Shown: one piece after another, positions 26,955-33,919 of the stretch | Numbering within the stretch: the first letter of the stretch is position 1 | Layout: the number at the start of each line of letters is the position of its first letter | The notes under the pieces: model-generated | The model's input: only the letters and a program-made list of their open reading frames with translations | What the model was told of the DNA's origin: nothing | The model's database searches: none | From: Aquisphaera insulae | GTDB taxonomy: Bacteria > Planctomycetota > Planctomycetia > Isosphaerales > Isosphaeraceae | NCBI RefSeq assembly: GCF_011064615.1 | Contig: NZ_JAALJH010000036.1 | Location: forward strand, 24,470-88,469 | Direction of reading: 5' to 3' | Length of the DNA stretch: 64,000 nt | Translations under genes and position numbers: made by a program

Positions 26955-27947
26955 TCACCGCCAACCGCTCTTGGTCCGGGACGATCGGGACGGCTTGGCG
27001 GCGGTCCGCCCTTCGCGGCCCGAGGCCGTGGCGACCCGGTCATCCCCCGAGCCACGGGACGACTTCCGTTTCGCCAGCCCCGGCTTCACCAGGTTCCACG
27101 ACTCGCCGTTGCTGACGATCGTGACGGTCCCGCGCTGGTCGGTCCTCAGGAGCGGGATCCCCTCGCGACGCAGCAACGAGACGGTCTCCGAATGAGGGTG
27201 GCCGTACGAGTTCCCCGTGGCCAGGCTGGCCACGGCGATCTCGGGGCGGACCAGGTCCAGCAGGCCCTCGTCGGTCCCATTCCGACTGCCGTGATGCGCC
27301 AGCTTGAGGACCGTACACTCGCGGAGCAGATCCGGGTTCTTCGAGACCCACGTCGCGCGCTCGGTTTCCTCGCTGTCCCCGGTCATCAGGACCGAGAATC
27401 CGCCGTAATCGAGCCGGACGCCGATGGAGTTGTCGTTCTCCTCGTCGGTGCTGTACGGGGGCTGCGGCAGGATCGTCAGGAGCACGGACCCGAGCTCGAT
27501 CCGGCGGGGTTTCGCCGTCGGCTCGATCGAGGTGATCCCCTGGTCCCGGACCGCCTCCAGGACCTTCAGGAAGGACTTGGTGGTGTGGGACGAGCCGGTG
27601 ACGACGAAGTACTTCGGCTTGAACTCCCGGACGACCCGCTCCATCCCCCCGAAGTGGTCGAGGTGGTGGTGCGTGAGGATCGCGATGTCCACCGAATCGA
27701 TCCCCCGCGACTTGAGATGGGCCGCGGTGGCGTCCCGGGTGGGCCCGGCGTCGATCAGGGCGACCTTGCCCTCCGGCGAGCGGATGAGGATCGAATCCCC
27801 CTGGCCGACGTCCAGGAAGTCGACGATCAGCGGCCTGGACGCGGGCGGGGCGGGGCCCTCATCCTGGCCCCGGGCAGGGAGCCCGCCAGCCGCCGCGAGA
27901 GCGAGGCCGAGGACGACCAGATATCGCAACGGCTTGAGGAATTTCAC
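26955..27947 (-). CDS. Secreted ComEC/Rec2-type MBL-fold hydrolase
   Basis: 330-residue metallo-beta-lactamase fold protein with a signal peptide (residues 1-27), so exported. Landmarks are VDFLDVGQGDSILIRSP, the metal motif THHHLDHFGG, LMTGDSEETE and LAHHGSRNGTDE, the layout of the ComEC C-terminal nuclease-like domain. It starts with GTG 27947 whose bases overlap the stop of the DUF3006 gene in a GTGA junction, indicating translational coupling. The C-terminal 40 residues are a basic Ser/Lys/Arg tail that could bind nucleic acid. Role in extracellular DNA or nucleotide hydrolysis is plausible; the ComEC membrane channel is absent. Confidence 0.9.
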   Translation of the reverse strand: MKFLKPLRYLVVLGLALAAAGGLPARGQDEGPAPPASRPLIVDFLDVGQGDSILIRSPEGKVALIDAGPTRDATAAHLKSRGIDSVDIAILTHHHLDHFGGMERVVREFKPKYFVVTGSSHTTKSFLKVLEAVRDQGITSIEPTAKPRRIELGSVLLTILPQPPYSTDEENDNSIGVRLDYGGFSVLMTGDSEETERATWVSKNPDLLRECTVLKLAHHGSRNGTDEGLLDLVRPEIAVASLATGNSYGHPHSETVSLLRREGIPLLRTDQRGTVTIVSNGESWNLVKPGLAKRKSSRGSGDDRVATASGREGRTAAKPSRSSRTKSGWR

Positions 27948-28189
27948 AGCTTGATATCACCTCCCGGATCGGTCGCGCGGAGCTCCGCCTGGACCTTCCG
28001 CGTGTCGTCCGCCAGCTTCCGCGTCGCCCCCTCGTCCCGCTCCAGCGAGAGCCGCAGCACGTCGCCGGCCTTGGCGCCGGCGGGGAGCAGCGAGCGGGGG
28101 ACGTCGATCGACTCGCCCCCGTCGGTCACCAGCACGGCGACGGACTTATCCTTCCCCTCGAAGCGGTCGAGGGAGACGGTCGTTTGCAC
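27944..28189 (-). CDS. DUF3006 domain-containing protein
   Basis: 81 residues from a GTG start. The DRFEGKDKSVAVLV opening, the IDVPRSLLPAGAKAGDVLRL middle and the acidic helix end are typical of DUF3006, a small domain often encoded beside ComEC-type MBL hydrolases, as here. The stop overlaps the GTG of the hydrolase by 4 bases and its own start is 18 bases after the upstream gene, so all are one transcript. It has no signal peptide; function unknown. Confidence 0.87.
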   Translation of the reverse strand: MQTTVSLDRFEGKDKSVAVLVTDGGESIDVPRSLLPAGAKAGDVLRLSLERDEGATRKLADDTRKVQAELRATDPGGDIKL

Positions 28190-28207
28190 CGTGAAATCTC
28201 CACAGGA

Positions 28208-28975
28208 TTACTTGATGAGGATGGACCGATCGGCGGACCCGCGGGCGACCCGGGCGGCCGACGCGTCGGCGACCGAGCGGAGCCGTTCCGACTTGAAGGC
28301 GATCCGGTTCCGGGGCGAGTTGAGCGAGTCCGACCGCTGGCCGACGACCTCGAGCGCGTGGTCGCCGCTGGAGAGGGGGAACTTGCCGGGCTCGGGGAGG
28401 GCCATCTTCAGCTCGCGGCGATCGAAGAGGCCCCCCTTGCGGTCCCAGACCTGGACGACGATCTCGTCCTCGGGGTTCCACTCGACCTCGAACGGGCGGA
28501 CGCTGAACGACGCCACCAGGTCATCCTTGCCCGCGACGACGAGGTTCTCGCCGAACGTCTTGCTCTCCCAGACGATCGCCTGCTTGCCGGCGGGGTCGAT
28601 CCGGACGACGCGGGCCTGCATGTCCACGGTGCGCCCGGGCTTGAAGAGCTTGGGGTCGAGCTGGATCTCGTCGATCTTGACCCGGAAGACGCCCGGCTGC
28701 TTGGGATCGTCACGCGCGATCGCGCCGGTGACCACGCCCGTGAGGCGGTCCTTGATCTCCGCCACCGGGGTATCGGCCTGCGGCTCCTGGCCCGTGATCT
28801 TGGTGTAGACCGCCCGGAGGATCGGCCGGTCCTTGAACGCCCAGCCTCCGGCCCCGGCCCCGCCGGTGAGCAGCATGGCCAGCACGGCCCAGATCTTCTT
28901 CAGCAGCGGCCAGCGCTTCTTCTTCGTCGCCACGATGGCAGACTCCTCGTCCGTGAGATGTTCCGCCCCGGCCAT
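28208..28975 (-). CDS. Hypothetical single-pass membrane protein
   Basis: 255 residues, not recognised. A short cytoplasmic Lys-rich segment (TKKKRWPLLKK) precedes one transmembrane helix at about residues 27-48; the rest would be outside. Residues about 95-215 are beta-rich with KVDEIQLDPKLFKPG-like and VVQVWDRKGGLFDRRE segments that recall a C2-type sandwich, but this is weak. Start could be ATG 28975 or GTG 28933, each with a GAGGA-like site upstream. First gene of the cluster with DUF3006, the MBL hydrolase and the DisA_N-like protein. Confidence 0.75.
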   Translation of the reverse strand: MAGAEHLTDEESAIVATKKKRWPLLKKIWAVLAMLLTGGAGAGGWAFKDRPILRAVYTKITGQEPQADTPVAEIKDRLTGVVTGAIARDDPKQPGVFRVKIDEIQLDPKLFKPGRTVDMQARVVRIDPAGKQAIVWESKTFGENLVVAGKDDLVASFSVRPFEVEWNPEDEIVVQVWDRKGGLFDRRELKMALPEPGKFPLSSGDHALEVVGQRSDSLNSPRNRIAFKSERLRSVADASAARVARGSADRSILIK

Positions 28976-29460
28976 CCCGGCCGGGTTTCCTCTTCAAGGC
29001 GATGTGAGCGGTCGGCGTCGCCGGCCGGAGACCGAAGCCCCCCGCGACCTGCGCACGATGTCGGGGTCGAAGTGATGCCGGCGGGTTATATCATGAGCCG
29101 GTGGGTCGTCAATCGCATTCTCGTGAATTGCGGCCCGCGAGGCGAGCCGCCCTCGGGCTGGCGGCCCATGGGCCCTTCCCCTGGGCCTTCACCCTTCTAA
29201 CCGTCCGCCCGATCCCAGATTCGTGGCGGTTCGACTATCGGACAGATGTCGCATTGATTCCGGGTACCTTTCCCCCATGGGGTGCAAGGGAATCAGGATT
29301 GCCGGATCGTCATCAAGGTAGACCGGCGTTACGCTTCGGCTCCCCCCTTCAGGGCCCCTTGTCCATCGGTGCACTCACCCTGTGGCCGGGAGAAGTCCAC
29401 GGGGCGGTTGGAGTCATGTAGGGTTTTCGGCTGAAGCCTTGTCGGCGTGATCTCAGAGCG
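28976..29460. other. Intergenic stretch, no gene seen
   Basis: No coding region or RNA gene is supported here. The GC-rich left half gives way to less biased sequence toward the repeat region at 29461. Confidence 0.5.
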
Positions 29461-29822
29461 GCATCGAAGACCAGGCATTCCTAGCGGCCGCGAAGGCCAG
29501 CCACTCAGAGCGCGTATCCTGGGTAATACAGAGTGGGAGATCGGGTCGATCCAGTCTGGGCTGTCGGCGACCTAGTATTCCCCTTGAGTGCCTGGCCTTC
29601 GATCCTTTTCGATTCAGCCAAGATGCTATCCGCTTTGCCCGGTCTACTCCCTCTGGGTACCTGATCTTCGATGCCCTGGGGGCCTGTCCTTCGATGCCCC
29701 TTCGTTGAACCTCGTCCCGGCCGCCGCACGCCCCGCGCCGCCGACAATCTGGACTCGATAGCCCCGCCTTTCTCTCTGTGTTGCCCAAACAGCCCACCTC
29801 GGGTGCCTGGCTTTCGATTTCC
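29461..29822. repeat. Cluster of dispersed repeat modules beside the ankyrin gene
   Basis: Contains a long copy at about 29491-29560 (core TATCCTGGGTAATACAGAG, then GGGTCGATCCAGT), short modules at 29463-29480, 29577-29605 and 29655-29700, and an inverted degenerate copy at 29749-29819 that ends next to the ankyrin stop. The shared core is ATCGAAGGCCAGGCAC. The same family recurs at 30700-30956 and 61233-61520. No open frame of its own is convincing. Confidence 0.75.
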
Positions 29823-30686
29823 CTATTCTTGTTCACAAAAGCGTTGTGTCGATTCCTCGAGTACCCTCATCGTCTTGCTGAACACCTCGGCATTCACACC
29901 TTCAGCTTGAGCGAGCAAAACTCCGACAGGATTTCGCCCTGCGCCATCGCTAATCCTCGGGTCAGCTCCGCCAGCCAATAGCACTCGTACAATTGGCCAG
30001 GATAGTACGTTACAACCCTCGACTGCGATCAGGAGTGGCGTACAGCCCCTGATATTGCGTGCATTTACGTTTGCTCCGGCGTCGACAAGCAGAGTCACAG
30101 CGTGAGGCTGTTTAGCCTCGCATGCCATGTGGAGAGGACTATTGCCATCTCGATTTCGGAGATTGATCGCATCCGGATCCTTATCAAGGATGTGGTATAT
30201 GGTCGTGAGGTCGCCGCAGCGAACCGCATAATACAATGCATCAGGCCCTTTATCGACTGTCGATCGATCGCGTAGATTGTCGCGGTCAAGCAGAACAAGT
30301 ACTTCTGGCAGGCATTCGGTCATCTCTACCTTTGCTAGATCTGCCGGACGATAGCCGAAATCATCCATGATATCTGGATCCGCGCCTGCTGCTAGTAAAG
30401 CTGAAACGATCCCTATGCTTCCTGGATCACCCTCATAAACCGCATAATGAAGTGGAGTCTTGCCGCAGTCGCCAGAAGCGTTGACTGCGGCACCGGCGGC
30501 AATCAGACAAACTACCGCCTCTAGATTCTTCTGCCAAGCAGCGATGCACAACAGTGTATCACCAGACTCGTTCCGTAGCTCGGCAACACCAGGCTCTTGC
30601 CGTACATGCTCGCAAAACTCATTGGATCTGTTCGTGACCAACTCTGATAGGGTCGAAAAGACGTTGTTTGTCGCATCTTCTTTCAT
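29823..30686 (-). CDS. Ankyrin-repeat protein
   Basis: 287 residues made almost wholly of about six ankyrin units; clear ones are GKTPLHYAVYEGDPGSIGIV, GNSPLHMACEAKQPHAVTLL and GCTPLLIAVEGCNV with VDAGANVNAR and LAAGADPDIM between. No signal peptide or catalytic domain is seen, so it is likely a protein-binding scaffold. ATG 30686 is preferred to 30704 because GGAG precedes it at 8-9 bases. Base composition is clearly lower in GC than the neighbours, and dispersed repeat modules lie close on both sides in the same orientation, which suggests acquisition or rearrangement. Partner unknown. Confidence 0.85.
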   Translation of the reverse strand: MKEDATNNVFSTLSELVTNRSNEFCEHVRQEPGVAELRNESGDTLLCIAAWQKNLEAVVCLIAAGAAVNASGDCGKTPLHYAVYEGDPGSIGIVSALLAAGADPDIMDDFGYRPADLAKVEMTECLPEVLVLLDRDNLRDRSTVDKGPDALYYAVRCGDLTTIYHILDKDPDAINLRNRDGNSPLHMACEAKQPHAVTLLVDAGANVNARNIRGCTPLLIAVEGCNVLSWPIVRVLLAGGADPRISDGAGRNPVGVLLAQAEGVNAEVFSKTMRVLEESTQRFCEQE

Positions 30687-30699
30687 GCATGCTGCTCCC

Positions 30700-30735
30700 A
30701 CCACCTGGGTGCCTGGCCTTCGATGCCTCCCTCTC
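30700..30735. repeat. Dispersed repeat module upstream of the ankyrin gene
   Basis: On the minus strand it reads ATCGAAGGCCAGGCACCCAG followed by GTGGTGGG, matching the module at 29790-29813 downstream of the ankyrin gene in the same orientation. The two therefore frame the gene as imperfect direct repeats. Confidence 0.7.
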
Positions 30736-30751
30736 GCGAGAACGCTCCTCG

Positions 30752-30787
30752 CCGGGGTTGAGGCTCAGTTTTCAGCCCCAACCCCGG
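30752..30787 (-). terminator. Hairpin after PEP-CTERM gene remnant
   Basis: CCGGGGTTG at 30752-30760 pairs perfectly with CAACCCCGG at 30779-30787, with extra pairing AGGCT/AGCC inside. On the minus strand it lies 10 bases after the stop of the PEP-CTERM remnant, as expected for that gene's terminator. No long T-run. Confidence 0.55.
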
Positions 30788-30797
30788 ATGGAGGCGG

Positions 30798-30878
30798 TCA
30801 GCAACGCCAGCGAGAACCCCACGCTGCCACGGCGGCGAGGCCCCCGGCCAGCATCAGCGCGCTGGCTGGCTCGCAAGG
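30798..30878 (-). pseudogene. 3' remnant of a PEP-CTERM anchored protein gene
   Basis: The minus strand reads EPASALMLAGGLAAVAAW then GSRWRC and a stop at 30798: a Pro-Glu-Pro like motif, one transmembrane helix and a basic tail, the standard PEP-CTERM sorting signal. Nothing upstream continues the gene; instead the dispersed repeat begins at about 30879. A terminator-like hairpin follows. This looks like the surviving end of an exosortase substrate gene whose body was lost. Confidence 0.6.
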
Positions 30879-30956
30879 TATCGAAGGTATCGAAGGCCAG
30901 GCACTCAAAGCGGGTATCCTGGGTAATACAGAGAGGAGTTCGGGTCGATCCAGTCA
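30879..30956 (+). repeat. Full-length copy of the dispersed repeat
   Basis: Best preserved copy: TATCGAAGG doubled, GCCAGGCACTCAAAGCGGG, TATCCTGGGTAATACAGAG, then GTTCGGGTCGATCCAGTC. It matches 29491-29560 almost base for base and the more diverged 61233-61330. Confidence 0.75.
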
Positions 30957-31117
30957 TGACTGTTGGAGCCCTGGGGCTGTCAGCAGCCGGCTCGCGATAT
31001 CGACGAGCCGTTCAGGTGGTGCTCCCCCTGGTATCCTTGTTTCTTTGTTTTGTATGCGTGGCCGTTTGATCCCTGGCTTCGACCTGCCAGCGATCCGATA
31101 TTGCTCCCGAAGCGCGA

Positions 31118-31663
31118 TCAGCCTCGATCGCCGTTCGTCGGGTCTTTGGGCGATTCTGTTCGTGTTTGCAATTTGATATCCTTAACCAGGAGATACAGGT
31201 GTAGCGCATCGGTCGGTGACGGACTGAAACCGAAATGCTCGTAGAAGCGGCGGGCGTTCTCGTCCTTGGCGTGAACGACCAGGGCACGTATTCCCGCGAT
31301 ATCCGCCGCCTGAACGGTTCGGAGCATCGCGTCCTTGAGCAAGCCGGCGCCAATCCCCCGACCTTGGGCCTCGGTACTTACGGCAAGCCGGGCGAGGAGC
31401 ATGATCGGGACAGGATGACGGGCCAGCCCCTTGCCCAATCGGCCCTGAGCATCGTCATACGCGACCTCGCCCACGGCAAGCGAATGGTAGCCGACCACCG
31501 TTTCGCCAGAGAGAGCCAGGTAGGTCTGAGCGGCGCCCGCAAGCTGGTTGATCAGGGCAAAACGCGCTAGAAAGCGGTTCAACTCCTCCTGGCCGCAGTC
31601 AAATCCGGCGACCAGGTGATCGGGCTTGAGCTTCTCGATTCGAAGCGGAGCGGCCATCATCAC
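31118..31663 (-). CDS. GNAT acetyltransferase toxin, TacT type
   Basis: 181 residues. The GNAT fold shows the acetyl-CoA loop RLAVSTEAQGRGIGAGLLKDA and the late FYEHFGF with the catalytic Tyr. Toxins of this group (TacT/AtaT) acetylate charged tRNA and stop translation. It overlaps the antitoxin stop by 4 bases (GTGA), with GTG 31663, ATG 31660 and ATG 31657 all in frame; coupling makes the first most economical. The C-terminal 20 residues are hydrophilic and extend beyond the domain. Toxin identity rests on domain plus partner. Confidence 0.9.
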   Translation of the reverse strand: MMMAAPLRIEKLKPDHLVAGFDCGQEELNRFLARFALINQLAGAAQTYLALSGETVVGYHSLAVGEVAYDDAQGRLGKGLARHPVPIMLLARLAVSTEAQGRGIGAGLLKDAMLRTVQAADIAGIRALVVHAKDENARRFYEHFGFSPSPTDALHLYLLVKDIKLQTRTESPKDPTNGDRG

Positions 31664-31944
31664 CCGCTACGGTCGAAGACGCTGGGTTCCTGCAGAAGCC
31701 GGCCGAGTCGAGGGAGTTCACGGGGAGGGGCGTCCAGCGCTTCCAGGAACCTCGTCCAACGCTCTGCATCCAGGCCGAAGCGAGTTCGGTCCGCCAGGGT
31801 TTCGTCAGCCCGAACCAGGGCGCTTTCCAGGACGAATTCGCTGACCGTCCGCCCCGCCGATTCCGCTGCGGTTTGTAACCTATGCTTGGCCTCCGGCGTG
31901 AGCCGAAGATCCAGCTTGGCAGTACGCGTTGAACGTCCCGGCAT
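31660..31944 (-). CDS. DUF1778 antitoxin, TacA type
   Basis: 94-residue ribbon-helix-helix protein. The N-terminal KLDLRLTPEAKHRLQTAAES and VSEFVLESALVRADETL are the DUF1778 signature; the C-terminal tail with WTRFLEALDAPP would wrap the toxin. It is first in the pair and would repress their shared promoter upstream of 31944. This lower-GC patch with repeats is a usual site for mobile toxin-antitoxin modules. Confidence 0.92.
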   Translation of the reverse strand: MPGRSTRTAKLDLRLTPEAKHRLQTAAESAGRTVSEFVLESALVRADETLADRTRFGLDAERWTRFLEALDAPPRELPRLGRLLQEPSVFDRSG

Positions 31945-32588
31945 GGCACTCCCTCTCTTCCTTCCCTGTCAAGCATACCATGATTGCCCGACATTGTCAC
32001 GACACGCCGAGGAGAGTTTGATTTGGGCTGTCCGCGCGAGTGCCAGGATCGCCTGGATCAAATGTGGTGGTAAACTCGGCCCACTGGTGATCCGCTCGCC
32101 GATCGACTCGTCCTCCCCATCCATTTCCCGATCGATTGGCCCGGTTATCCGGATTTCGCCGATTTCAGCGGAAACAACCTCTGGGAATACTCGTGGGCCA
32201 GGAACGAAAAACGCAAAACATGGCGCACTCTCTAGATAGAGTCTCTGTGTCGCGCTGGTGGTACGCGCCGGAGATCGGCATAGCTGGCCCTGAGAGGAGG
32301 GGCCTGATGCGGACGTGCGACCGGTAGGTTCGTGATGCCACGACGGACCGACCTTGCCCGGAAATCGGGGGGCAAAGCCAAGCTTTCGTGCACGGTTAAG
32401 GGGTGTCCATCAAAGGACTTGTGTTACGCATTATAAATGTCTGATGCGACAATCGAAGCCAAAGCGACCGGTCTGGGGTTGGGTCTCAGGGAAACGGCGT
32501 GACCGGTCGAACGCGGGACGGGGGACCGGCACGATTGCCGGTCCCCGCCCAAGCTTGTCGGCACGCTCGGCACGGCAAGCCGCCTCGG
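31945..32588. other. Intergenic stretch downstream of epimerase gene
   Basis: No gene is supported. Composition is mixed, with an AT-richer patch around 32410-32440 and a near-palindrome ACTCTCTAGATAGAGT at about 32227-32242. The promoter of the antitoxin-toxin pair must lie near 31950-32000. No repeat-family copy was seen. Confidence 0.45.
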
Positions 32589-33506
32589 TCACGACACCTC
32601 GTCAACCGCCTCCACCCGGGGGGGCGGGGCGAATGCGTCGTCTTCCGGGAGGTAGCCCAGGATCTCGGCGGCGTCGGTGAGGTCCCAGCGGGTGCCGTGA
32701 TTCCGCGAGACGCCATTCACGACGACGAAGGGATCGTCCTCGATCTCCGCCTCCACGGCCGAGTCGAAGAGCTGGACGAGGTCGTGGTTGGAGAGCCAGA
32801 GCTTGCGGTGCCAGTCGTCGGGCAGGGTCTCGGCGTGGTTCCGCCCCTCCTGGACGAAGCCGATCCGGAGCGCGATGAACGTCAGGTCGAAGGCGTCCGC
32901 CAGGCTCTGGCCGAGTCGCTCGCCGACGAGCTTGAAGAGGCCGTAGGGGCTCACCGGCTTCGGGGGCAGGTCCACCCTGATCGGCTCGTCGCCCCGGTCC
33001 CGATAGCCCCACATGACGTGGACGGAGCTGGCGTAGATGACCCGGTCCACGCCCAGCATGGCGGAGACGTTGAAGACGTTCGCCATCGCATCCACGTTGG
33101 GTTCCACCAGGTCCGCGGCGGTCGACGCGGAGTCGGCGTTGGCCGCGAGGTGGACCACGGTGTCCACGCCGTGGAAGTGCGTCCCCCACTCGTCGTCCAG
33201 GATGCTGAGGTCCGCCTTGATGACGTCCTGATCGTCGGGGCCGGGGTTGGCGTCGATCAGGACCAGGTCGTAGACGTCCTCCCAGGCCGCCCGGAGCTTG
33301 CGGCCGATGTTCCCGCACGCCCCCGTGATCAGCACCACCCGCGGCTCGCTCTCGACTTCGAGATCCAGCTCCTCGTCGACCTCCTCATCATCCTCCTCGT
33401 CCAGGTCGTCGGGGCTGAGGATGGGTAGGTGGCCAGAAGTCGATCTGGGGAACGCGGGGGGCTTTTCACCCTCACCTTCATCATCCGAGTCCCAGTCAGG
33501 ACGCAT
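32589..33506 (-). CDS. NAD-dependent epimerase/dehydratase family protein
   Basis: 305 residues. After an acidic N-terminal extension of about 55 residues (many Asp and Glu) comes an extended short-chain dehydrogenase fold: VVLITGACGNIGRKL for NAD binding, DTVVHLAANADS, YASSVHVMWGY and the catalytic YGLFK. The pattern, including SSVHVMWGY and WHRKLWLSN, is closest to uronate dehydrogenase-like epimerases acting on sugar acids or nucleotide sugars. AAGGA precedes ATG 33506. The acidic extension is unusual for the family and may mediate binding. No operon partner. Confidence 0.88.
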   Translation of the reverse strand: MRPDWDSDDEGEGEKPPAFPRSTSGHLPILSPDDLDEEDDEEVDEELDLEVESEPRVVLITGACGNIGRKLRAAWEDVYDLVLIDANPGPDDQDVIKADLSILDDEWGTHFHGVDTVVHLAANADSASTAADLVEPNVDAMANVFNVSAMLGVDRVIYASSVHVMWGYRDRGDEPIRVDLPPKPVSPYGLFKLVGERLGQSLADAFDLTFIALRIGFVQEGRNHAETLPDDWHRKLWLSNHDLVQLFDSAVEAEIEDDPFVVVNGVSRNHGTRWDLTDAAEILGYLPEDDAFAPPPRVEAVDEVS

Positions 33507-33919
33507 GGCTCAAGTCCTTTCGGCTCGAAGCAAGGTGGGATCGTGGCGACCGGCTCGCAACCGGGTCAGAACATCAACTGTACCACGTTTCCAGGCCGCG
33601 AGCAGGAATCCAGTTGCCTCGAAGCCGCGATCGAGCGAATCGGATGAGCGGCCCGGGGTGGGAAACCGGGGTCCCCGTGTCATCGTGAAGCGGATCGGCC
33701 GGGGATCGAGTCGACCTTTCCGCCCGTGATCCGTCGGTCCGGGCGGCAGACCTGGCGAGGCCGGGGACACCTGGCCGTTTCGTCGAGGTCCGGCATGGCG
33801 TATAAGTCAGGGAAGACCCGACGGCGGCCCCGCTCCCGCCGACTCACGGTCGCGCCCTCCCCGTCGTCGATGACTCGAGGGCCGAGACTCCATCATCCTT
33901 GCTCTGAGGACTCCGGATC
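33507..33919. other. Divergent intergenic stretch
   Basis: Holds the promoters of the leftward epimerase and rightward hydrolase genes. No small gene or RNA is supported; I see no clear promoter motif. Confidence 0.5.

Noticed and set aside
29749..30735. Integron attC sites around the ankyrin gene
   Set aside because: The flanking repeats lack attC-type imperfect palindromes and core sites, and no integrase is present.
29461..30956. CRISPR array
   Set aside because: Repeat modules vary in length, orientation and spacing, with no uniform spacers and no cas gene.
32227..32242. ACTCTCTAGATAGAGT as an operator
   Set aside because: Imperfect palindrome with no regulator or start codon close by.
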